A stretch of DNA of 64,000 bases from Mucilaginibacter myungsuensis (GCF_015222005.1 NZ_JADFFL010000009.1:1-64000), one strand, 5' to 3'. Numbered from the stretch's first letter, positions 8,477 through 16,090 are shown. Notes: generated by a model from the sequence alone, not told the origin. Program-made: numbers and translations.

Positions 8477-9862
8477 ATGAAAAAAACGTTACTCTCTATT
8501 TCTACTTTTTTACTGGCGCTAACCACGGCCAACGCGCAAACCGATTCGGTAATGCTCCGCAAAATATTTGACGAGGCTTTGGTGAACGGCCAGGTGTACG
8601 AGAATTTGCGTTACTTATGCAAAAAGATAGGTCCGCGGTTAAGTGGATCGGCTAATGCGCAAAAGTCGGTTGAGTGGGGTAAAAAGCTGATGGAGGGTTA
8701 CGGTTTTGATAAGGTTTTCCTTCAGGAAGTAATGGTGCCTCATTGGGAGCGCGGCGCTAAAGAGCAGGGCTACATCATCGACGGGAATAAAAAGATCCCT
8801 GTGCCGATATGCGCTTTGGGTATGGCTGTGGCTACACCTGCTGCCGGCATTACCGCCAGCGTAATTGAGGTTAAAAGCCTGGCTGAGGTAGAGCAACTGG
8901 GCGAAAGCGTGATCAAAGGTAAGATCGTATTCTATAACCGCCCTTTCGATAATCGTTTTATCGAGACCAGCGGCGCTTACGGCGGCGCGGGCGACCAGCG
9001 TAGGTCGGGTCCGTCGGTGGCGGCCAAGTATGGCGCGGTTGGCGTGATCGTACGTTCGCTGACGGCCGCTAACGATGATTATCCGCATACCGGAACTACC
9101 CAATATAGCGACGATGCACCGAAGATCCCGGCGGCGGCCATATCAACCAAAGCTGCCGATAAGCTGAGCGCCATGCTGAAGTTGCGCAAATTCCCGCAGG
9201 CGAAATTCTTTTTTAAACAAAGTTGCAGGATGTTGCCCGATGCCAAATCGTACAACGTGGTTGGCGAGATCACCGGCACCGAGAACCCTAATAAATTCAT
9301 CACCGTTGGTGGTCACCTGGATTCGTGGGATCTGGCCGAGGGCGCGCATGATGATGGCACGGGCGTAATGCAATCGGTAGAGGTGCTGAGGATATTTAAG
9401 GCGATGGGCATCAAGCCTAAAAATTCTATCCGCGCAGTGTTATTCATGAACGAGGAGAACGGCACCAAAGGCGGCTTAAAATATGCCGAACTGGCCGCAG
9501 CTAATAAAGAGCAACACATTGCCGCCATAGAGACCGACGAAGGCGGTTTCACCCCGCGCGGATTCAGCTTCGAGGGTTTTAATGCTGCCCGCGTTAAAGA
9601 AATGAATACCCGCTTTAAAAAACTATTTGAACCTTACGAGGCCGACCGCTTGGTTAACGGCGGCGGCGGTGCAGATATTGGTCCGCTAAAGCAGACCCAT
9701 CCGGGCGTGGCACTGATCGGTTTCCGCCCGGATTCGCAACGCTATTTTGATATCCATCATACCCCAAACGATGTTTTCGAGAACGTAAACAAGCGCGAGT
9801 TAGAATTGGGGGCGGCGGCCATAGCATCGTTAGTGTATTTGATAGATAAGGGTGGGATATAA
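8477..9862 (+). CDS. Secreted M28-family metallopeptidase with PA domain
   Basis: The 461-aa protein has a signal peptide ending TTANAQ. The central region (about 120-260) reads like a PA insertion (GKIVFYNRPF, GAVGVIVRSL). The M28 di-zinc site follows: GGHLDSWD (His, Asp), DDGTG (bridging Asp), NEEN (catalytic Glu and ligand), IETDEGG and HHTPND (last His). Such enzymes are exported aminopeptidases or carboxypeptidases of the glutamate-carboxypeptidase type. It has its own promoter box. Neighbouring genes do not suggest a specific substrate. Confidence 0.9.
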   Translation: MKKTLLSISTFLLALTTANAQTDSVMLRKIFDEALVNGQVYENLRYLCKKIGPRLSGSANAQKSVEWGKKLMEGYGFDKVFLQEVMVPHWERGAKEQGYIIDGNKKIPVPICALGMAVATPAAGITASVIEVKSLAEVEQLGESVIKGKIVFYNRPFDNRFIETSGAYGGAGDQRRSGPSVAAKYGAVGVIVRSLTAANDDYPHTGTTQYSDDAPKIPAAAISTKAADKLSAMLKLRKFPQAKFFFKQSCRMLPDAKSYNVVGEITGTENPNKFITVGGHLDSWDLAEGAHDDGTGVMQSVEVLRIFKAMGIKPKNSIRAVLFMNEENGTKGGLKYAELAAANKEQHIAAIETDEGGFTPRGFSFEGFNAARVKEMNTRFKKLFEPYEADRLVNGGGGADIGPLKQTHPGVALIGFRPDSQRYFDIHHTPNDVFENVNKRELELGAAAIASLVYLIDKGGI

Positions 9863-9876
9863 TTCTGCCGGTTAGT

Positions 9877-9985
9877 TTAACCACAAAGGGCACAGAGAGA
9901 AAAACACAAAGGACACAAAGCCTTGCATATCTGATACATGCAAAGCTTTGTGTCCTTTGTGTAAACCTTTGTCCTCTGTGGTTAA
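9877..9985. terminator. Large two-part hairpin between convergent genes
   Basis: Outer arms ttaaccaca (9877-9885) and tgtggttaa (9977-9985) enclose a perfect 17-bp stem (9904-9920 with 946-962 of the same kilobase) and a 6-bp apical stem. The arms contain repeated acacaaagg units of 9 nt. It sits between the convergent M28 and SRPBCC genes and probably terminates both. Confidence 0.65.
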
Positions 9986-9991
9986 ATAAAT

Positions 9992-10462
9992 CTACTCCAC
10001 CGCCTCCTGACGCAGGAACTGCTCTAACCTATCCAAATTCTCCTCGTTCTTTTCGGGCGCGAATTTTACGATCACCTCATATTCCCGCTGCTCGTGAAAA
10101 GCCATGGTCCAGTTGATTTGGGTTTTGCCGATCAGATCAACGAATCCCACATAAGTGCGGAACAGCGGGTGACTGTCCCTGTCCCAAACAATGCTTTTAA
10201 GCGGCACTATTTCCAGCCAATAAGCCTCGTTAGCGTAATTGCCTACGCCGTTCGGCCCGTGCATAGTATAACTCCAGCGTCCGCCGGGTTGATGATCAAA
10301 AACATGGAATGTATTGGTAAAGCCATTCGGCCCCCACCAAATGGGTAGCTGCTCGGGGTTTGTCCAGGCTTCGTAAACAGCTTCGATAGGGAAGTCGATA
10401 ACCCGGGTGCTGAAGATCTGCCTCTCGGCGGTCTCTGTTAAAAAGTCTTGCAATTCGCTCAT
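9992..10462 (-). CDS. SRPBCC (AHSA1-type) domain protein
   Basis: The ATG at 10462 (MSELQDFLTETA) is preferred over the reading 16 codons longer, giving 156 aa. The sequence shows the AHSA1/START-like pattern: IDFPIEAVYEAWTNPEQLPIWWGP at the N-terminus (helix-grip fold entry), then GGRWSYTMHGP and a C-terminal helix ending in LEQFLRQEA. Members bind hydrophobic ligands or act as small stress proteins; no enzymatic residue can be named. It is the last gene of the minus-strand run that begins at 13360. Confidence 0.8.
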   Translation of the reverse strand: MSELQDFLTETAERQIFSTRVIDFPIEAVYEAWTNPEQLPIWWGPNGFTNTFHVFDHQPGGRWSYTMHGPNGVGNYANEAYWLEIVPLKSIVWDRDSHPLFRTYVGFVDLIGKTQINWTMAFHEQREYEVIVKFAPEKNEENLDRLEQFLRQEAVE

Positions 10463-10491
10463 GAGTAAATGTTTAGGGGACCGATTGAGGT

Positions 10492-10701
10492 TCAAATTAG
10501 TTCCTGACAAAAGTAGCCATTCAGTTTAAGCAGGTGGGCTATTTTATCGCGGCAAAGCTGGTCGCCTTCTACGCGTAGTACGCGGTCGCAGTCGTCGAGG
10601 TCAAAATTGACCCGCGAACCGGGGAACAGCAGCGTCAGTTTTACGATCAGCACATTGGCCGTGCCGGGTTGTTGCACATCTGTTTTAAAAACTTCTACCA
10701 T
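10492..10701 (-). CDS. Small 69-aa protein, possibly ferredoxin-like (HMA-like) fold
   Basis: Starting at the ATG at 10701 (MVEVFKTDVQ), it lies 1 nt after the stop codon of the upstream DUF1801 gene. The strand-helix-strand pattern (ANVLIVKLTLLFP, VNFDLDDCDRVLRVEG, a helix with LCRDKIAHLLKLNG) resembles heavy-metal-associated domains but lacks the CxxC pair. The two Cys before the end (LCRDK, YFCQ) are far apart. The position in the operon supports a real gene. Function is not recognised. Confidence 0.65.
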   Translation of the reverse strand: MVEVFKTDVQQPGTANVLIVKLTLLFPGSRVNFDLDDCDRVLRVEGDQLCRDKIAHLLKLNGYFCQELI

Positions 10702-10702
10702 G

Positions 10703-11107
10703 TCAACTATTAAAAATGTACGGTTGGCCTGCCGGGGTATCATCTATTAGACGCACCCAGGCATTTATTATTTTTTGCAGCGCGGGCTTCTTCTCTTCAA
10801 TATCGGCCATATTGTAAAACTTGGCTTCGCGGCGGTCTTTATGATCGGCTTCCAGCAAACCTGTGCTATCATTTATAGTAGTATTGGGCGGAAACACCAT
10901 AATAAGGTGAACGAACTTTTGCTGCCGCAAATGAAATGCCGCCAGATCAAATTGATAGTAATAGCTTGGCGCGTTCCATTTAACGCGCTCGGCTATTTTG
11001 CTGTTGGTGCTCTTCAATATATCACGCAGCTCCTTTATCTCCGCTTTCAGCGGATGGTCCAGCGCAGCCATCAGCGCCTCGACTTTTTGCTCGTCCTTAG
11101 TAGCCAT
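10703..11107 (-). CDS. DUF1801 (YdhG/YjbR-like) protein
   Basis: A 134-aa cytoplasmic protein with the DUF1801 pattern: ELRDILKSTNSKIAERVKWNAPSYYY near the N-terminus and the FHLRQQKFVHLIMVFPP strand that follows. The structural family includes YdhG-like proteins of unknown function. Its start codon overlaps the stop of the upstream SRPBCC gene (TAATG), indicating translational coupling in the same operon. Confidence 0.82.
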   Translation of the reverse strand: MATKDEQKVEALMAALDHPLKAEIKELRDILKSTNSKIAERVKWNAPSYYYQFDLAAFHLRQQKFVHLIMVFPPNTTINDSTGLLEADHKDRREAKFYNMADIEEKKPALQKIINAWVRLIDDTPAGQPYIFNS

Positions 11108-11643
11108 TACTTTTCAAGGATGGTTTTCAGGTTATTCAAGCTGGTCTGCATATCCTTGCGCAAAAGTTTGGGCAGGTTAAAGGCCACGTGCATCACCTTC
11201 ATCATATAGGTGAGGTTTCCTGCGAAGGCCCAGATCACCTTAGTACTTTCGGGCGATAGCATGTGCAGTTCCATCCACGCATCCGAGGTATTCTTCATTG
11301 GTTTTTCAAAGCGTAATTGCCAATCAATGCGTTTGCCCTCGTCTATCGCGGTGATCTCCTGCTCGCCTTTGCCTACTTTGCTGTTGCCTTCCCAGGCCAC
11401 TACACTGCCAACAGTGCCGTCGGTCCCGGTGTAGATACGCTTTACATTGGGATCCTGCATTACCCATTTATTGTATTCGCCCTGGGTACTTAGTAATTTC
11501 ACGTAGTCAAAAACTACTTTAAAGGGTTTGTTGATCTGCACGTCGGCCGTGATCAAAGACACCGGCGACGTGAACGCCGCCCTGATCAGCACATAAAGTA
11601 CGAACAGGACGATGATGTCGATAAGAATATATAATACTACCAT
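11107..11643 (-). CDS. Membrane-tethered SRPBCC (polyketide cyclase-like) protein
   Basis: An N-terminal transmembrane segment (VVLYILIDIIVLFVLYVLI) is followed by a START-like domain, 178 aa in total. Conserved features include INKPFKVVFDYVKLL, VGSVVAWEGNSKVGKGEQEI and a WQLRFEKP strand. Proteins of this class are usually annotated as polyketide cyclase/dehydrase-like with no proven activity. It sits 10 nt after the DoxX gene at 11654 and overlaps the DUF1801 gene downstream. Confidence 0.8.
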   Translation of the reverse strand: MVVLYILIDIIVLFVLYVLIRAAFTSPVSLITADVQINKPFKVVFDYVKLLSTQGEYNKWVMQDPNVKRIYTGTDGTVGSVVAWEGNSKVGKGEQEITAIDEGKRIDWQLRFEKPMKNTSDAWMELHMLSPESTKVIWAFAGNLTYMMKVMHVAFNLPKLLRKDMQTSLNNLKTILEK

Positions 11644-11653
11644 GGCTATATCT

Positions 11654-12043
11654 TTAAACCGCCAGTACCGGATCCTTAGCGGCTACCCGTTTGCGGTAAT
11701 AGATGTACGATACGATCAGGATCACAAAGAAAAGTCCCATTGGGGCAATCTTCTTGATCGGTTCACCTAAGGCCGCGAACGACCAGGTAGCGCCGATCAG
11801 GTCGAACGTAAAGCCGGCATAAACCCATTCTTTGATCTTGGGGAAACCCGGGATAAGCAGCGCGATACTGCCCAATATTTTAGCGATGCCGATGAATCGC
11901 CCGAAGTACTCGGGGTAATGCATCACCTTGGTTAAGGTGTATTGCGAGCCGGGGTCGTTCATAGCATTCATTACGCCACTGCTGCCCATCAGCATGATGA
12001 GTAGTACGGTGGCTATCCAGTATATGATATTGATCTTTTTCAT
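11654..12043 (-). CDS. DoxX-family membrane protein, copy A
   Basis: A 129-aa protein with four transmembrane helices and the DoxX-like hallmarks: MKVMHYPEYFG-like segment (here TKVMHYPEYFGRFIGIAKILG) and PGFPKIKEWVYAGF. A second DoxX gene lies 22 nt upstream; the two share the same layout and probably arose by duplication. DoxX proteins have been linked to thiosulfate or redox stress in other bacteria. That function is not implied directly here. Confidence 0.85.
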   Translation of the reverse strand: MKKINIIYWIATVLLIMLMGSSGVMNAMNDPGSQYTLTKVMHYPEYFGRFIGIAKILGSIALLIPGFPKIKEWVYAGFTFDLIGATWSFAALGEPIKKIAPMGLFFVILIVSYIYYRKRVAAKDPVLAV

Positions 12044-12065
12044 GTTGTCTTAGAGTTTTAAGTAC

Positions 12066-12449
12066 TTACGCGATGTTTTCGTTCTTTTTGTATTTATTCC
12101 AAAGGATGTAGATCACGATCAGATATACCAAAAAGATCACCGGGAATAACGTAGTACCGATGGGATCTTTGACCATAATGTGCGCGTGCGCTGCTCCGAT
12201 GAAAGTAAACGCGATACCCGCAAATGCCCATTCTTTCAAGGTCGGGTAACGGTTTTGGATCAGGGCGATAATGGCCAGGATCTTCAGGATACCGAACAGC
12301 GGCATCAGATAAGTCGGGTAGCCGATATGGTTGAGCGCTTCAACACCTTGCTTTTGCATGGTGATGCCGCCGATCCCATCCACTGCCAAAAACAGGCAGA
12401 GGATAACCAGCAGTACCCAGTAAAGATTTTTGATTGCTTTAGGTGACAT
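12066..12449 (-). CDS. DoxX-family membrane protein, copy B
   Basis: 127 aa, four predicted helices. The blocks GYPTYLMPLFGILKILAI and RYPTLKEWAFAGIAFTFIG align by eye with copy A at 11654. It follows the VOC gene by 37 nt. Tandem DoxX genes beside SRPBCC and VOC genes recur in Bacteroidota and Actinomycetota. Confidence 0.85.
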   Translation of the reverse strand: MSPKAIKNLYWVLLVILCLFLAVDGIGGITMQKQGVEALNHIGYPTYLMPLFGILKILAIIALIQNRYPTLKEWAFAGIAFTFIGAAHAHIMVKDPIGTTLFPVIFLVYLIVIYILWNKYKKNENIA

Positions 12450-12486
12450 GTTATGTAGTTTTAGTTTGTGTGATGTGTGTTGATGT

Positions 12487-12903
12487 TTATTGAGCGGCGG
12501 CCCCGTCGTAGTTCAACATCCACTCAATGCCGAATTTGTCTACCACGTCTCCAAAAAGTTCTGCCCAAAAGGTTTTCTCTAAGGGCATCACCACGCGTCC
12601 GCCTTCGGCTAATTTATCAAAAAAATTGCGGGCATCCTCAGCGCTGCTGCAAGCTATCGCCATAGATATATTATTACCCTTTTGGTATCCCGGAGGGCCG
12701 GTCATATCCGTACCCATCAATACGATAGGGCCATTCACTAATGACGAATGGTAGATCGCGGCCGGGTCGCCTTTGTGGTATGGCTCCATCGGTGACCCAC
12801 CCACTTGGTTCAGGATCAGTTCGCCGCCAAAAATGTCTTTGTAAAATGTCATCGCTTCGCGGCACCGGCCGTCAAAATTGATGTAAGGGTTGATCGTGCT
12901 CAT
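12487..12903 (-). CDS. VOC-superfamily (PhnB/glyoxalase-like) protein
   Basis: The ATG at 12903 (MSTINPYINFDGRC) gives 138 aa. The N-terminal CREAMTFYKDIFGGEL block and the late MPLEKTFWAELFGDVVDKFGIEW block are the signature of PhnB-like VOC proteins (formerly 3-demethylubiquinone methyltransferase-like). The usual metal ligands of glyoxalase I are not obvious. A role in binding or detoxifying small electrophiles is inferred from the family. Confidence 0.88.
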   Translation of the reverse strand: MSTINPYINFDGRCREAMTFYKDIFGGELILNQVGGSPMEPYHKGDPAAIYHSSLVNGPIVLMGTDMTGPPGYQKGNNISMAIACSSAEDARNFFDKLAEGGRVVMPLEKTFWAELFGDVVDKFGIEWMLNYDGAAAQ

Positions 12904-12919
12904 GTTTTTTTTGTTTGGT

Positions 12920-13360
12920 TTATAAAGTGATATCAATTGCAAGTCCGGCATCTACGTCGGGTTTCATCAGCACCATACACAGCAATTCGGTATGGCTTTT
13001 ATACCATTCTATGCAATGTGCCGATCCGGCCAGGCGCTTATCAGCCACTAGCCGGTTGAAGATACTCATTATCATCATCTCGTTGCTTTGCCAGTTCAAT
13101 AATGTTTCGCCCAAGTAATTGCCCCGCTCAATGGTGAAAGTTGGAAAGCCTAATTCAGCACCTTCGCCATCAAAACTTTCGGTGGCGGCGGCACGGTAGC
13201 GTATCATTCCTTTATAAGGATTTGATATGCCGAACACCTGCCTGTCCTCCATATTTATCTTGTGGGACAATGTGTCAAAAGCACCTTTTATACCCTTGGG
13301 GAAAGACGTCGCCTCCTCGCATACCACCTTCACATCCTGCTGTAATCTATACGTCTGCAT
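12920..13360 (-). CDS. GyrI-like small-molecule-binding domain protein (tentative)
   Basis: A 146-aa cytoplasmic protein and the first gene of the minus-strand run. It has the length and alternating strand-helix pattern of stand-alone GyrI-like/SOUL-type effector domains (GIKGAFDTLSHKI, PYKGMIRYRAAA, TFTIERGNYLG). No helix-turn-helix is present. The promoter with TAAGTTTG lies 24 nt upstream. Family placement is by pattern only and could be wrong. Confidence 0.55.
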   Translation of the reverse strand: MQTYRLQQDVKVVCEEATSFPKGIKGAFDTLSHKINMEDRQVFGISNPYKGMIRYRAAATESFDGEGAELGFPTFTIERGNYLGETLLNWQSNEMMIMSIFNRLVADKRLAGSAHCIEWYKSHTELLCMVLMKPDVDAGLAIDITL

Positions 13361-13383
13361 CCGTTTTAATTAATTGAACAATA

Positions 13384-13439
13384 CAAACTTAGAGCAAAAC
13401 ACCCGCAAAAAAAGGGTGCAAATACGGCAATGCAGGGTG
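13384..13439. promoter_or_regulatory. Divergent control region with -7 box and AraC-type half-sites
   Basis: On the minus strand TAAGTTTG (13391-13384) is a -7 box for the eight-gene operon. Three half-sites surround its -33 region: caccc at 13400-13404, gggtg at 13414-13418 and gggtg at 13435-13439. The last two are direct repeats exactly 21 nt apart (two helical turns), as expected for an AraC-family dimer such as the product of the adjacent gene. Confidence 0.5.
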
Positions 13440-13476
13440 TTAAATGCGACAATTGTTTTCTACATTAGCAATACTT

Positions 13477-14457
13477 ATGAAACATGTATCGATACTGGTC
13501 CCACTGGGCCATACCAGCATGCCGAATATCGACGGCAGCCACCAGATCCTATCCCAAGTGAACGACCTGTTGGCCATGCATGGCCGCGGACCATTATTCG
13601 ATATCCAATTGGTGGGACTGACTAAACCTACTGTACAACGCAATGGCCGTTTCACCATCGAGCCGGATGTATTGATAGGCGATGTAGCCAAGACCGACCT
13701 GGTGATCATCCCCGCCATGCACGGCGATATTATGGCAGCCGTAGCGCAGAACGAGGACTTTGCCCCGTGGTTGATAAAGCAGTATGAGCAAGGTGCCGAA
13801 CTGGCCAGCCTTTGCGTTGGAGCGTTCTTGTTAGCCACCACCGGCCTATTGGACGGCAAGCAAGCCGCCACCCATTGGGTAATGGCCGACGCTTTTAAAC
13901 AAGCATTTCCAAAAGTTGACCTGGTAGATGATAAGATCATGACCGAAGAGGATGGCCTGTACACCAGCGGAGGTGCATACTCGTACCTTAACCTATTGGT
14001 CTATTTGGTGGAGAAACATGCCGGCCGCGAACTGGCCATTATGATATCTAAAACCTTTATGATCGATATCGACCGCATCAGCCAGTCGCCGTTCATCATC
14101 TTTCAGGGACAAAAAGCGCATGACGACGAGCCGGTAAAAAAAGCGCAGGAATACATCGAAAGTAATTTTGCCGATAAGATCACTGTAGACCAATTGGCCG
14201 ATATGCTGGCCCTTGGCCGCCGTAGTTTGGAGCGCCGGTTTAAAAGCGCCACTAAAAATACCGTGAGCGAATACATACAACGCGTAAAGATAGAAGCTGC
14301 CAAAAAAAGCTTCGAGAACAGCCGTAAGAATATTAACGAAGTAATGTATGATGTAGGTTATTCGGATACTAAGGCCTTCCGTACCATATTTAAAAAGATT
14401 ACCGGGCTATCACCGATAGATTATAGGAATAAGTACAGAAAGGATATGGCGGCTTGA
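13477..14457 (+). CDS. GlxA-type transcriptional regulator (DJ-1/PfpI domain plus AraC HTH)
   Basis: The ATG at 13477 (MKHVSILVPLGH) gives 326 aa. Residues 1-200 are a DJ-1/PfpI-like domain with the nucleophile-elbow Cys113 in SLCVGAFLLA. Residues 215-320 form two AraC-type helix-turn-helices: ADMLALGRRSLERRFK followed by MYDVGYSDTKAFRTIFKKI. Such regulators sense metabolites, often amines or aldehydes, through the N-terminal domain. The gene is divergent from the minus-strand operon and is its most likely regulator. The direct repeats at 13414 and 13435 are candidate sites. Confidence 0.9.
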   Translation: MKHVSILVPLGHTSMPNIDGSHQILSQVNDLLAMHGRGPLFDIQLVGLTKPTVQRNGRFTIEPDVLIGDVAKTDLVIIPAMHGDIMAAVAQNEDFAPWLIKQYEQGAELASLCVGAFLLATTGLLDGKQAATHWVMADAFKQAFPKVDLVDDKIMTEEDGLYTSGGAYSYLNLLVYLVEKHAGRELAIMISKTFMIDIDRISQSPFIIFQGQKAHDDEPVKKAQEYIESNFADKITVDQLADMLALGRRSLERRFKSATKNTVSEYIQRVKIEAAKKSFENSRKNINEVMYDVGYSDTKAFRTIFKKITGLSPIDYRNKYRKDMAA

Positions 14458-14507
14458 TCAGTAAGCAGTTTTTAATTTGCATGGGGCAGAATGACAAATG
14501 GCATATC

Positions 14508-14554
14508 CATAAACGACAAAAGTCCGGAAGCGTTCCGGACTTTTGTCGTTTATG
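14508..14554. terminator. Perfect 22-bp bidirectional terminator hairpin
   Basis: The arms 14508-14529 and 14533-14554 are perfectly complementary with a 3-nt gcg loop. The ends are A/T-rich, so both strands have a short T-tract. It separates the convergent regulator (ends 14457) and peptide gene (ends 14598). Confidence 0.8.
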
Positions 14555-14597
14555 AAATGGAGTGACTGCCTACTGCAAACTCCATACTGCCAAAACC

Positions 14598-14858
14598 TTA
14601 AAACGGTCTCGGCGGGGCCGGTGGCTGCGGAGGTAGTTTTATTTTCGGCAATTTTAATGCAGGTCTTCTCGGCGCCGGTGGCCTACGCGGAGACTTTGGT
14701 CTTGGCGGAGACTTCAACTTTGGCAATTTAGGACGCGGCGGTGGCGGCGGCAACTGGATAGCGTTATCGGCTACGGCCACCTCTTTGGCCTCGGTTATTG
14801 CCGGGGTGGCCATGGCGGCCAGCAGCAGGGCTATGGTCACTATTTTTAACTTCTTCAT
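14598..14858 (-). CDS. Small secreted proline-rich cationic peptide
   Basis: An 86-aa protein with a signal peptide (MKKLKIVTIALLLAAMATPA) and a mature part dominated by Pro, Lys and Arg. The last 51 residues contain 23 Pro, 14 Lys/Arg and no acidic residue, in motifs such as PPPPPRPKLPKLK, PRRPPAPRRP and KLPKIKLPP. It lies between a strong hairpin (14508-14554) and a divergent promoter for miaE. No domain is recognised. It could be an extracytoplasmic scaffold, a cell-wall-associated peptide or an antimicrobial-like peptide. The signal peptide and unbroken frame support a real gene. Confidence 0.65.
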   Translation of the reverse strand: MKKLKIVTIALLLAAMATPAITEAKEVAVADNAIQLPPPPPRPKLPKLKSPPRPKSPRRPPAPRRPALKLPKIKLPPQPPAPPRPF

Positions 14859-14922
14859 TTTTTATAAGTTTTATGTTGAACTGATGTACAACTTGTTAGT
14901 TAGCAAAATGTTTGCCGATCAG

Positions 14923-14956
14923 TTTGACTCGCCAAAACACATTTTGTTTAAATTTG
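14923..14956 (+). promoter_or_regulatory. miaE promoter with -33 TTTG and -7 TAAATTTG
   Basis: TTTG at 14923-14926 and TAAATTTG at 14949-14956 are 22 nt apart, close to the Bacteroidota consensus. The -7 box ends only 4 nt before the GTG start, so the message should be nearly leaderless. Confidence 0.6.
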
Positions 14957-14960
14957 CCCC

Positions 14961-15560
14961 GTGAGCGAAAAAACCATCCTTAAACTGCAACTACCTACCG
15001 ACCCGCTTTGGGTAAAGAACGTGGTAGAAAGCAATATTGAAGAACTACTGACCGACCATGCTTTCTGCGAGCAAAAGGCGGCTACCAATGCCATTACTAT
15101 TATTGTACAAAACCCCAATCTGTCGGATGTGGTGCAGGAAATGGCCTTATTGGTACAGGAAGAGATGGATCATTTTAAGCGCGTTCACGACATCATACTC
15201 GAGCGTGGTTTTGTATTGGGCCGCGAGCGACGCGACAATTATGTGAACGAGTTGCGCAAATTTATACTAGTAGGCGGCGGCCGCGAAGCGCAGCTGGTAG
15301 ATAAGCTATTATTTTCGGCAATGATAGAGGCCCGTAGTTGCGAGCGGTTTAAAGTACTGTCCGAAAATATAAACGATGAGCAGCTTTCTGTATTCTATCA
15401 CGAACTGATGATCAGCGAAGCGACGCACTACTCTATGTTCATCCGCCTGGCTAAAAAACACGCCGGCGATGTTGACGTAGATAAACGCTGGGCCGAGTTT
15501 TTAGCCTACGAAGCTAAAGTGGTAGCCAACTACGGCAAAAGCGAAACGATACACGGGTAG
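14961..15560 (+). CDS. miaE: tRNA-(ms2io6A37) hydroxylase
   Basis: A 199-aa ferritin-like di-iron protein starting at GTG. The iron-binding segments are visible: EEMDHFKRVHDI, MIEARSCERFKVL and ISEATHYSMFI, spaced as in MiaE. The enzyme hydroxylates the isopentenyl side chain of ms2i6A at position 37 of tRNA, after MiaA and MiaB. Length and motif spacing are typical of the Bacteroidota version. It is transcribed alone from the promoter at 14923. The next gene follows a heptamer-repeat gap. Confidence 0.9.
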   Translation: MSEKTILKLQLPTDPLWVKNVVESNIEELLTDHAFCEQKAATNAITIIVQNPNLSDVVQEMALLVQEEMDHFKRVHDIILERGFVLGRERRDNYVNELRKFILVGGGREAQLVDKLLFSAMIEARSCERFKVLSENINDEQLSVFYHELMISEATHYSMFIRLAKKHAGDVDVDKRWAEFLAYEAKVVANYGKSETIHG

Positions 15561-15561
15561 A

Positions 15562-15693
15562 TCGAGGTGAAAGGATAAAGGTAAAAGGCGAAAGGTCAGC
15601 ATCAATGCCAAAACCTCTTACCGTTATTCTTTTTTGAGTTTAACTTGTCATCAAAAAAACCTTTAACCTTTAGCCTCTAACCTTTAACCTTCT
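15562..15693. repeat. Facing heptamer arrays A (consensus taaaggt)
   Basis: Five 7-nt units at 15562-15596 (tcgaggt, gaaagga, taaaggt, aaaaggc, gaaaggt) face five complementary units at 15659-15693 (accttta, accttta, gcctcta, accttta, accttct) across a 62-nt spacer. The whole 149-bp gap between miaE and the lipoprotein gene is occupied by this structure. Confidence 0.75.
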
Positions 15694-15709
15694 GCTTATA
15701 TTTATACCC

Positions 15710-16090
15710 ATGAAAAAGCTATTATTCCTTTGCCTGCCGGTGGCTTTGTTATATGCCTGTGGCGATAAGGCCCACAAAACCGATATCGAGTTTGATAAGT
15801 CGACCGAAGGCCTGCATATCCTGAAGGTTAAGGATACTTTCAACGTTTACAAAGGTTCGTACTTTGTGCTGACCGACGTTAAGAACGACACCAAGGATAC
15901 GATAGAAAGCGTGACAGTAGATGTAAATTATGTAGATCAGGAAGGCGACATCGTAGCTCAATCCAATTCGGTTACGTCTAAACCAATGTTGCCCGGCGAG
16001 ACGGTTACTGTAGAAAATAAATACGATTTCGGCACGTCTGAGAATGACCGCCCATACAAGATACAGGTAAAGGCGAAAAGCATGTTTTAG
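15710..16090 (+). CDS. Predicted lipoprotein of unknown function
   Basis: A 126-aa protein with a lipoprotein signal (MKKLLFLCLPVALLYACGDK, acylated Cys17). The mature part is a single beta-rich domain (VKDTFNVYKGSYFVLTDVKN, ESVTVDVNYVDQEGD, MLPGETVTVENKYDF) resembling FxLYD-type Ig-like lipoprotein domains. No catalytic residues are seen. The stop codon TAG is the first part of the GC-rich repeat beginning at 16090. Confidence 0.75.
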   Translation: MKKLLFLCLPVALLYACGDKAHKTDIEFDKSTEGLHILKVKDTFNVYKGSYFVLTDVKNDTKDTIESVTVDVNYVDQEGDIVAQSNSVTSKPMLPGETVTVENKYDFGTSENDRPYKIQVKAKSMF

